Origin: Streptomyces neyagawaensis
GTDB lineage: Bacteria; Actinomycetota; Actinomycetes; Streptomycetales; Streptomycetaceae
DNA length: 39,991 nt
Assembly: GCF_023516595.1 (NCBI RefSeq)
Contig: NZ_JAMGBG010000150.1
Coordinates: 1-39,991, forward strand
Direction: 5' to 3'
The notes under the pieces were generated by a model. It made no database searches and had not been told where the DNA came from. It worked only from the letters and a program-made list of their open reading frames with translations. Of the stretch, positions 24,454 to 31,247 are shown in pieces; the stretch's first letter is position 1, and every line of letters starts with the position of its first letter. Position numbers and translations under genes: made by a program.

Positions 24454-26415
24454 GTGCGTGTCCTCCTGCTCAACATGCCCTGGTCTCCCATCGACCTGCC
24501 GTCCCTGGCCCTGGGCATCCTCAAGCGCAGCGTCGACGAACGCGTTCCGGGCGCGACGTGCGAGGTGCTGCACGCCAACCTGGAGTTCACCGACTGGATC
24601 ACCGAACGCACCGAGTTCTCCGCCGAGGACTACGAGTACTTCGCACTGTCCTCGTACTTCCTCGGCTGCGGCGACTGGGTGTTCTCCAGCGCCCTGTACG
24701 ACGATCCGGCGTGGAAGACGGCCGAGTTCACCGAGGTGATGACCGGCAAGCTGCGCGCCTCCCGGATGCGTATGAGCAAGCAACTGCACGAGATCGTGCC
24801 GGAGTTCGTGGAGGAGATCGCCCGCCGGGTGGTCGACCTCGCCCCCGACGTCGTGGGCCTCACCTCCACCTTCCAGCAGAACACGGCGGCCCTGGCCGCG
24901 GCCCGGCACATCAAACGGCTCTCCCCCGGCGTCGTCACGGTCATGGGCGGCGCCAACTGCGACGCCGAACAGGGCGCCGCCGTCCACCGCAACTTCCCCT
25001 TCGTCGACTTCGTGGTGCGCGGCGAGGGCGAGGAGGCGTTCCCCCGGCTGCTCCAGACCCTGCAGAAGGCGCCGGACGCCCCCTCCAGCGCGCTCGCGGA
25101 CATCCCGGGGCTGTGCCACCGCGCCGACGGAGCCTCCGTCGCCAACCCGATGCCCACCGGCCCGATGCCTCCCTCGGCGATCCTTCCCCCCGACTACAGC
25201 GGCTACTTCGAACGCCTCGCCGCGTCCGTCGCCCGCAACTGGGTGGAGCCGAAGCTCGTGGTCGAAGGGGCCCGGGGCTGCTGGTGGGGCGAGAAGCACC
25301 ACTGCACGTTCTGCGGTCTGAACGGCTCGTTCATGCAGTTCCGCAGCAAGAGCCCGGACACCTTCTACCAAGAGATCATGGATCTGGCGGAGCGCCACCG
25401 GGTCCTCGACATGTACGTCGTCGACAACATCCTGGACATGCGGTACCTGTCCACCGTGCTGCCCCGGATCATCGACAGCGGCTACGACCTGCGTATGCAC
25501 ATCGAGATCAAGGCCAACATGCGCCGCCCGCAGCTCCAGGTCCTCGCCGACGCCGGGCTCATCTACGTCCAGCCCGGCATCGAGAGCCTCAACAGCCGGG
25601 TCCTCGACCTCATGGACAAGGGCGTCAGCGGCTGCCAGAACGTGCGGATGCTCCGGGACGCGGCCGAGACGGGACTGTCCGTCTCCTGGAACTACCTGCA
25701 CGGCTTCCCGGGCGAGACCGCGGAGGACTACGAGCCGGTCATCCGGCAGTTGCCCGCGCTCGAACATCTCAACCCGCCGGTCGACCTGTCCGCCCGGATC
25801 GCGATCGAACGGTTCAGCCCCTACTTCAACCGGCCCGAACTGGGCTTCACCGGTCTGCGCCCGGAGGAGCACTACCTGTTCACCTACGACCTGCCGGAAG
25901 AGGAGCTGCACGATCTGGCGTATGTCTTCCAGGCGCCCGAGCGCGGCATCGGCTCGGCCACCGTGAACCGGCTCAACGACGCCATCGGCGCGTGGAAGAA
26001 GCACCACACGGACGCCCGGCTCACCCACACCGATCTGGGCGACGAGATCGTCCTCGTCAGTCGGCGGCACTCCTTCGACTGGCGGACCCTGCGGCTGAAC
26101 GACCCGTTCGCCGTCGCCGCCTTCCGTCTCCTGGACCAGCCGCACTCCCCCAAGGCCCTGCACCGGAAGCTCACCGCCGACCCGGCGTTCGCCGACCGCA
26201 CCGCGCGCGACGTGCAGGACCTGCTGGCGGAGTGGACCGCGAAGGGCGTGGCCTTCACCGACGCGGGCCAGTACGTCCACATCGCGCCCGCCTCGGTCAA
26301 CCAGGACCTCCTGCGCCTCGACTACATGCGCCACGTGCACGCCAAGGCGGCCACCGAACCCGACGAGGAACTCACGACCACGGCTTCCGCCGCCCCGGCC
26401 CCCGCTCTGCCCTGA
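24454..26415 (+). CDS. B12-type radical SAM RiPP maturase (C-methyltransferase-like)
   Basis: This 653-residue enzyme opens with MRVLLLNMPWSP and has a cobalamin-binding-like domain (about 1-210) in which VTVMGGANCDAE and FVDFVVRGEGEEAFP are typical; the DxHxxG cobalamin motif is absent, as in many relatives. The radical SAM domain follows, with the cluster Cys at 276, 284 and 287 in GCWWGEKHHCTFCGLNG, the CX7CX2C form seen in the family annotated as RiPP maturation radical SAM protein 1 (TIGR03975, from memory; PoyC-like). Later motifs YVQPGIESLN and GFPGETAEDY are expected. The GTG at 24454 is 6 nt after GAGGAG. It probably methylates unreactive carbons of the precursor. Confidence 0.92.
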   Translation: MRVLLLNMPWSPIDLPSLALGILKRSVDERVPGATCEVLHANLEFTDWITERTEFSAEDYEYFALSSYFLGCGDWVFSSALYDDPAWKTAEFTEVMTGKLRASRMRMSKQLHEIVPEFVEEIARRVVDLAPDVVGLTSTFQQNTAALAAARHIKRLSPGVVTVMGGANCDAEQGAAVHRNFPFVDFVVRGEGEEAFPRLLQTLQKAPDAPSSALADIPGLCHRADGASVANPMPTGPMPPSAILPPDYSGYFERLAASVARNWVEPKLVVEGARGCWWGEKHHCTFCGLNGSFMQFRSKSPDTFYQEIMDLAERHRVLDMYVVDNILDMRYLSTVLPRIIDSGYDLRMHIEIKANMRRPQLQVLADAGLIYVQPGIESLNSRVLDLMDKGVSGCQNVRMLRDAAETGLSVSWNYLHGFPGETAEDYEPVIRQLPALEHLNPPVDLSARIAIERFSPYFNRPELGFTGLRPEEHYLFTYDLPEEELHDLAYVFQAPERGIGSATVNRLNDAIGAWKKHHTDARLTHTDLGDEIVLVSRRHSFDWRTLRLNDPFAVAAFRLLDQPHSPKALHRKLTADPAFADRTARDVQDLLAEWTAKGVAFTDAGQYVHIAPASVNQDLLRLDYMRHVHAKAATEPDEELTTTASAAPAPALP

Positions 26416-26474
26416 CCGCCGCGCTCCTGCCCACCCTCCCCTCCACCGGCCACGGACACCGACAAGGACCGAGC

Positions 26475-27182
26475 ATGCCCGCAAGCGCACCGACACCGAC
26501 ATCGCCACCGGCCCCGACACCCACACCCACACCCACACCCACACCGACCGTGCATGCATGGCGGGACCACGACACGCAGGCCCGTTCCCTGCCGGGCATG
26601 TCCCTGGGTCGAGTTCCTCTCGCGGCCACCGCCGACGACGCCGCGCACCTGTGGTCGCTCGGCGCGCGACTCGTCGAACTCGACGCCCCCGTGGACCTGT
26701 CCGCGCCCGGACCGGACGCCGCGCGCGCCGCGATCGACCGGCTGAGCCTCGTCCGCGACCTCACGGCCCGTGCCGTCCAGGTCGACTGGGATCTGGTCCT
26801 CCCCCAGGACCGGGCGGACCACCTGTGGAAGGTCCTCTCCCATCTGCAGCCGCCCCGCACACTCACCGGGCCCACCGACACCGACAGCGCGCTGCACGCC
26901 TGGCGGACCCGCCACTACCTCTGCAAGCTGGTGTGGCGTCAGGGACCCGGCTTCCTGCAGATCCGCGACCGGCGCTGGGGGGATCTGCGGCGGTTCACCG
27001 CCGACGAGCCGCGCTACGCGGAAGCCGTCAGCGGGCTCGACCGGGGGCTGCGCCACTCGGACGTCCCCGCCGACATCCTGGACGAGTTCGCCTCCGAGCA
27101 CCTCGTCCTGCGGGTCGACGAGCTCGTGTGGTGGCTTCCGTACCGGGTATCGCGCTGGCTCCAGGAGGCGATGGCCGTATGA
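26475..27182 (+). CDS. Radical SAM partner protein, probably DUF5825
   Basis: This 235-residue soluble protein begins with a Pro/Thr-rich segment (PTPTPT, coded by ACACCC repeats at 26517-26546), followed by HAWRDHDTQARSLPGMSLG. Motifs such as LCKLVWRQGPGFLQIRDRRWGD and HLVLRVDELVWWLPYR, and the position after a TIGR03975-type radical SAM gene, fit the Streptomyces family annotated as DUF5825 (my recollection). It has no catalytic motif; it may bind the precursor or the maturase, but this is inference. The ATG at 26475 is 8 nt after AAGGA. Its stop overlaps the next gene in ATGA. Confidence 0.7.
   Translation: MPASAPTPTSPPAPTPTPTPTPTPTVHAWRDHDTQARSLPGMSLGRVPLAATADDAAHLWSLGARLVELDAPVDLSAPGPDAARAAIDRLSLVRDLTARAVQVDWDLVLPQDRADHLWKVLSHLQPPRTLTGPTDTDSALHAWRTRHYLCKLVWRQGPGFLQIRDRRWGDLRRFTADEPRYAEAVSGLDRGLRHSDVPADILDEFASEHLVLRVDELVWWLPYRVSRWLQEAMAV
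26517..26550 (+). repeat. Hexanucleotide ACACCC repeat
   Basis: Five full ACACCC units (26517-26546) plus a partial copy encode PT repeats near the N terminus of the radical SAM partner protein. Slippage in steps of six would keep the frame. Confidence 0.75.
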
Positions 27183-27676
27183 GGGCGATGGTGGGGTCGG
27201 TGGTGGCGCGTCGTCGCCGTGGCACCAGGGCGGCGGCGGTGTGGGTGACCGTGGTCGTCACGGCGGCCGTACTGGCGCCGAGCGCGTCCGCGGCCGGCGG
27301 ACCGGCATCGTCGAGCCCGCACTCCGTGGTGGTCGCGGGCGCGCTGAGCGATCCGACGCCCGAGGAGCAGGAACGCCTCCGGGAGGTGGCCGGGGCGATC
27401 TGGACGCCGGAGCTGGCGGCCGGCTGGAACATGAACACCGACGTGGCGAACGTCCTGTCCACCGCCACGGGAGAGATCCTGCGCTGCTCCGAGGCGTTCG
27501 CCCTGGTGCCCCGCCCACCCGGTTTCGTCCCCGGGGTCGGATACCTCCTCAGCTACTGGCAGAACATCCGCGACTACTTCCGGGCGGTCAGGACCAGCCG
27601 CACATACCGCGCCTGCGTCGTCACCGCCGCCGCCAACTACCGCACACCCATCGAGCTGGCCTCCATGGGCATCTGA
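27179..27676 (+). CDS. Secreted protein, last gene of the RiPP-like operon
   Basis: This 165-residue protein has a strong signal peptide: RRRRGTRAAAVWVTVVVTAAVL and cleavage after APSASA. The mature 125 residues have an acidic helix (TPEEQERLREVAGAIW), two Cys (ILRCSEAF and YRACVVTA) that may pair, and many aromatic residues. I do not recognise a family. The ATG at 27179 follows AGGAGG (27163-27168) and overlaps the stop of the previous gene in ATGA, so it is made together with the maturase partner. It could guard, bind or mature the exported peptide outside the cell; none of this is shown. Confidence 0.75.
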   Translation: MRAMVGSVVARRRRGTRAAAVWVTVVVTAAVLAPSASAAGGPASSSPHSVVVAGALSDPTPEEQERLREVAGAIWTPELAAGWNMNTDVANVLSTATGEILRCSEAFALVPRPPGFVPGVGYLLSYWQNIRDYFRAVRTSRTYRACVVTAAANYRTPIELASMGI

Positions 27677-27750
27677 CAACACACCACGAGGTCGCGACGG
27701 AGCCGAACGACCTGGGGAGGTACGTCATCGAGGCCGCGCGGGGAGCGCGG

Positions 27751-28812
27751 TCACTCCGGCCGTTCTCTTCGCCGGGGAGTCGGCGGGGGCTTGCGGGTGG
27801 AGCGGCGCGGGATGAGGACCGGCTGGATGGCTCGGTGGCGGTTCACCCCGCCACGGGCGTTGATGAGGGAGATCAGCAGGTCGACCACTTCGACGCCCAC
27901 CCGGTCCGGGCGCAGGCTGAGCGTGGTGATCGACGGGTTCGTCGTCGCGTAGTCCGGGTCCTCGCTGACACAGGCCACCAGCAGGTCCCGGGGCACCCGC
28001 AGGCCGCGCTGCCGGGCGGCGGCGAGGATGTTGTGGCCGGAGTCGGAGTAGACGCCGATGACGGCGTCCGGGCGGGGGTCGCGGTCGAGGAGCCGGCCGA
28101 CCGCTTCCCGTTCGGCCGTGAAGTAGTCGGGCAGTACGGCGTACTCCTCGACGAGGGCGGGCATGCCGTGCTCGGCGCACCAGGAGGTGTAGGCGCGTCC
28201 GGTCAGCCGCGCGTACGGGTCGTCGTGGACCGGTTGGGAGAGCGCGATGCGCCGGGCGCCGGACTCGGCGAGATGGCCGAGCAGGAGGCTCATGGCCGCG
28301 TCGTGGTCGGTGTCCACCCACGCGTCGTTCCAGTGCGGCCGGAGCAGCCGACCGTCGGTGACCATCGGGATGCCGCGCTCCCGCAGCAGGGAACCCACCG
28401 GGTCGTCGGTGCGGGGTGCGACGTGGATGACGCCGTCCATCGGCATGTTGAGCCACATCCACGGCGTCAGCGAGTTCGGCATCACCATGAGGATGTAGCC
28501 GCGCTCGTGTGCCGCCGCCATCGCGCTCAGCGTCAACTGCGCGTAGTAGGGGATCTCGGTGTACGAGACGGGCAGGTCGCCGTAGGCCGTGGTGGTCAGG
28601 CCGAGTACTCCCGTGCTGCCGCGGGCCACCGCGCGGGCCGTGCCGGCCTGGGCGTGGCCGAGTTCGCGTGCCGCGGTGAGCACGCGCTGCCGGGTCGCCT
28701 CCGACAGCCGTCCGGTGCCGTTCAGGGCGTTGGACACGGTGGCTGTGGACACCCCGGCCCGTTCGGCCACGGCACCGAGTGTGGGACGCTGCCAGACACG
28801 CGAGCTCGTCAT
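27751..28812 (-). CDS. LacI-family transcriptional regulator
   Basis: This 353-residue repressor starts with the LacI helix-turn-helix (about 11-58): TLGAVAERAGVSTATVSNALNG, then the hinge RARA-like region ARAVARGSTGVLGL. The periplasmic-binding-protein-like effector domain (about 60-335) includes DGVIHVAPR, WVDTDHDAA, RRIALSQP and DAVIGVYSDSGHNILAA. The ligand cannot be told; LacI proteins usually bind sugars. The ATG at 28812 follows GAGG at about -11. It is convergent with the RiPP-like operon, so not clearly its regulator. An operator-like repeat lies 30 bp upstream. Confidence 0.9.
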   Translation of the reverse strand: MTSSRVWQRPTLGAVAERAGVSTATVSNALNGTGRLSEATRQRVLTAARELGHAQAGTARAVARGSTGVLGLTTTAYGDLPVSYTEIPYYAQLTLSAMAAAHERGYILMVMPNSLTPWMWLNMPMDGVIHVAPRTDDPVGSLLRERGIPMVTDGRLLRPHWNDAWVDTDHDAAMSLLLGHLAESGARRIALSQPVHDDPYARLTGRAYTSWCAEHGMPALVEEYAVLPDYFTAEREAVGRLLDRDPRPDAVIGVYSDSGHNILAAARQRGLRVPRDLLVACVSEDPDYATTNPSITTLSLRPDRVGVEVVDLLISLINARGGVNRHRAIQPVLIPRRSTRKPPPTPRRRERPE

Positions 28813-28841
28813 CTCTTACCTCAACAGCCCTGCACGGCTTG

Positions 28842-28859
28842 TGGTTAAGACGTTAATCA
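28842..28859. promoter_or_regulatory. LacI-type operator candidate
   Basis: TGGTTAAGACGTTAATCA is an 18-bp imperfect inverted repeat with TTAA in each half, centred about 38 bp upstream of the lacI-type start. Its size and position fit autoregulation. Confidence 0.5.
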
Positions 28860-28922
28860 CGCAGCGTATCGGCCACGGCGGCCGGGTCTGCCGCCGGGTG
28901 AGCTGGGGGCGCGCGCCGGCCA

Positions 28923-28943
28923 CGTAAAGCTTTCGATTACGTC
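28923..28943. promoter_or_regulatory. Second inverted repeat in the lacI/flavoprotein intergenic region
   Basis: ACGTAA (28923-28928) and TTACGT (28938-28943) flank AGCTTTCGA. The inner AAAGCTTT is itself symmetric and close to the GAAAGCTTTC core common in LacI-family operators. It lies about 110 bp upstream of the flavoprotein gene. Confidence 0.45.
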
Positions 28944-29053
28944 AAGTTCCGGATTGTGCCGGGATCACGGCTGTATCAGGTTAGGACGCTCAGGGCTCCG
29001 CGGTTTCGCCGCGTGCCGGGCACTAGTACCTCACATGAGCAAAAGGGGAAGCG

Positions 29054-30391
29054 GTGGAGGCGACGGTTTCACGGGTGCGGCAGGGCACCATACCTCCGGT
29101 CATAGCGGCGCGCTGGGCGCTGTGGACGTTCGTCATCGTCAACGTGGCGATCGTCGAGATCTTGTTCCTCACCGCCGGGACCGGCAAGAACGGGACGCTC
29201 ACGGTCGCCAAGTTCTTCGGTCTGCACGCCGCCGTGCTGATGCTGTTCCAGCTGCTGCTGGTGGCCCGGCTGCCGTGGCTCGACCGGCGTATCGGCATGG
29301 ACCGGCTGACGGTGTGGCACCGCTGGGTCGGCTTCACCCTGCTGTGGACCCTCCTCACGCACGCCGTGCTGGTGGTGCTGGGCTACGCGCGGCTCGACGA
29401 CGCGTCGATGACGAAGACGTTCTTCGCGCTGGCCGGGGTGCCGGCCTCGCTGCTCGGAATGCTCGCCGCGGCGATCGTCGTCGTGATCGCCGCAGTCTCC
29501 GCCCGGCAGGTGCGACGGCGGCTGCGGTACGAGACGTGGCACGGCCTGCATCTGCTGCTGTACGTGGCGTTGGGACTGGCGTTCGTGCACCAGCTGCAGG
29601 AGACCACGACGTTCAGCTCCTCCGCTTTCGCGACGGTCTACTGGTGGGCACTGTGGCTGTTCGCGTTCGGCTCGCTGGTGACGGGGCGGATCGTGATGCC
29701 GGTGTGGCGCAACGCCTATCACCGGTTCGAGGTCGCGGCCGTGGTGCCGGAGTCGGACTCCGTGGTGTCGGTGCACGTCACCGGACGCCACCTCGACAAG
29801 CTGCCCGCCCGGGCCGGTCAGTTCTGCATCTGGCGGTTCCCCGGACACAACCACTGGTGGCTGGCCAACCCGTTCTCCCTGTCGGCGGCGCCCGACGGCC
29901 GTACGCTGCGGCTGACCGCCAAGGCGGTCGGCAACGCCAGCGCCGGACTGCGGCACGTCCCGGTCGGGAGCCGCGCGTTCGTCGAGGGGCCGTACGGGGC
30001 GTTCACGTCGTTGCACCGGACGCGGCCCGGCGCGCTGCTGATCGCGGGCGGGGTGGGGATCACTCCGGTGCGCGCCCTGCTGGAGGAGGCGGCGGCCGAT
30101 GACGTCGTCGTCCTCTACCGGGTGCGCAGCGAGGGGGACGCCGTGCTGGGTGACGAGGTCCGGACGCTGGTGGGTGACCTCGGTGGGCGGCTGCACCTGC
30201 TCACCGGCCGCACCGGGGAGGGCGCCCCACCGTTCGAGCCGGAGAACCTGCGGGCGCTGGTTCCCGACGTGGCCGAACGCGATGTGTACGTGTGCGGGCC
30301 GCCGGCGATGACCACGGCCGTGCTCGCCTCGCTGCGCGCGCTGAAGGTGCCCCCGCGGCAGGTGCACGCCGAACGGTTCGGGCTGGCCTGA
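29054..30391 (+). CDS. Ferric-reductase-like transmembrane flavoprotein oxidoreductase
   Basis: This 445-residue membrane protein passes electrons from NAD(P)H through FAD to heme or an acceptor. Six helices span about 15-215, with His in WHRWVGF, LLTHAVL, WHGLHLL and LAFVHQL in the positions of ferric-reductase heme ligands. The FAD domain (about 222-320) has RAGQFCIWRFPG and NPFSLSAAP (the RxxS-like FAD motif here has NPFSLS). The NAD domain has LLIAGGVGITPVRALLE and YVCGPPAMTTAV. The GTG at 29054 follows AAGGGGAA. It is a normal-length member of the NOX/FRE-like bacterial family; the acceptor is unknown. Confidence 0.9.
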   Translation: MEATVSRVRQGTIPPVIAARWALWTFVIVNVAIVEILFLTAGTGKNGTLTVAKFFGLHAAVLMLFQLLLVARLPWLDRRIGMDRLTVWHRWVGFTLLWTLLTHAVLVVLGYARLDDASMTKTFFALAGVPASLLGMLAAAIVVVIAAVSARQVRRRLRYETWHGLHLLLYVALGLAFVHQLQETTTFSSSAFATVYWWALWLFAFGSLVTGRIVMPVWRNAYHRFEVAAVVPESDSVVSVHVTGRHLDKLPARAGQFCIWRFPGHNHWWLANPFSLSAAPDGRTLRLTAKAVGNASAGLRHVPVGSRAFVEGPYGAFTSLHRTRPGALLIAGGVGITPVRALLEEAAADDVVVLYRVRSEGDAVLGDEVRTLVGDLGGRLHLLTGRTGEGAPPFEPENLRALVPDVAERDVYVCGPPAMTTAVLASLRALKVPPRQVHAERFGLA

Positions 30392-30460
30392 CGAGGTCGG
30401 TGAGGGGTGAACGGAGCGCCGTGGCCGCCGAGGAGGCGGGCCGCGGCGCTCCGTCGTGTG

Positions 30461-30748
30461 TCACTTGAGGGCGACGCTTCGGGTGGGTTCCGGTCGCGGC
30501 TGGTGCTGTTCGTTCCAGCGGGCGGCGAGTTCGCCGAGGGCGCTGCTGAGGCGGCCGAGTTCCCAGAGGAGGTAGAGGCCGGCCCCGGCGAAGGGAAGCC
30601 AGCTACCCCAGTGGAAGACGAGTACGGGCATGTACAGCAGGCCGACCAGGACGAGGACCTTGAGGACGATCTCGGCCAGGTACGTCTGTCGGCGTACGAC
30701 GGCGACGTGCTCTCCGCTGCCGTGGGTCCACTGCAGGCGCGATCTCAT
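30461..30748 (-). CDS. Small two-helix membrane protein
   Basis: This 95-residue protein has two hydrophobic segments (IVLKVLVLVGLLYMPVLVF and WLPFAGAGLYLLWEL) with a short loop and a polar, Pro-rich tail. The ATG at 30748 was chosen because GAGGAGG lies 7 nt upstream; an upstream GTG would add 21 residues with no ribosome site. It is convergent with the flavoprotein gene. No family recognised. Confidence 0.65.
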   Translation of the reverse strand: MRSRLQWTHGSGEHVAVVRRQTYLAEIVLKVLVLVGLLYMPVLVFHWGSWLPFAGAGLYLLWELGRLSSALGELAARWNEQHQPRPEPTRSVALK

Positions 30749-30942
30749 GGCTGCCTCCTCGGGCGCGTCCCGGCGACTGCCAGCACGGTAGCCGGGGCCG
30801 GGGAGGGCCACAAGCGCTTGCCCGGCTCAACTGCCCTTCAGGACAGGGCAGTCGGCCCGAACGGCCCGCTGATCACCGATCGGCGGTGGCGGCGGGCCGA
30901 CTGCGGTTAAAGTCCGGGCAGCACGCGTCGAAGGGGAGAGCC

Positions 30943-31143
30943 ATGGCCAAGGTCAACGTCAGTCTGGATGCGGAACTGGTGGTGGAGGTGATGGTCCTGG
31001 CCGGGGTGGGATCGCCTCAGGACGCCGTGGAGCTGGTCGTGCGGGACTACATCGCCCGCGGTCATCGCACGGAGGCGCGCGTCGAGCGGACCGACCAGAA
31101 CCTGCGCGAGGTCGAGGTGAGACCGCAGGACCCGCAGGGCTGA
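30943..31143 (+). CDS. Orphan VapB-like antitoxin
   Basis: This 66-residue protein reads KVNVSLDAELVVEVMVLAG then PQDAVELVVRDYIARGH, the strand-helix-helix pattern of ribbon-helix-helix VapB antitoxins, which bind DNA and neutralise a PIN-domain toxin. The ATG at 30943 is right behind AAGGGGAGAG. The usual C-terminal toxin-binding part is replaced by a short charged tail. No toxin gene follows: the next 100 bp hold a terminator and a convergent gene. It may be a free-standing DNA-binding protein. Confidence 0.7.
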   Translation: MAKVNVSLDAELVVEVMVLAGVGSPQDAVELVVRDYIARGHRTEARVERTDQNLREVEVRPQDPQG

Positions 31144-31205
31144 TCACGGCCGGGGTCCGACGCCCGGGTCGGCAATGCGCGCCGACTGGGTGCAAGGAAC
31201 ACGTG

Positions 31206-31232
31206 GGGCCCCGCACATGGTGTGCGGGGCCC
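31206..31232. terminator. Bidirectional terminator hairpin
   Basis: GGGCCCCGCACA (31206-31217) pairs perfectly with TGTGCGGGGCCC (31221-31232) around a 3-nt loop. It lies between the convergent antitoxin-like gene and the delta-60 repeat gene and probably serves both. Confidence 0.8.
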
Positions 31233-31247
31233 TGCGGGTGGGTGGGG

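Noticed and set aside
27751..28812. LacI protein as regulator of the RiPP-like cluster
   Set aside because: It is convergent with the operon, and its operator-like sites lie on its far side; no matching site was seen before 20822.
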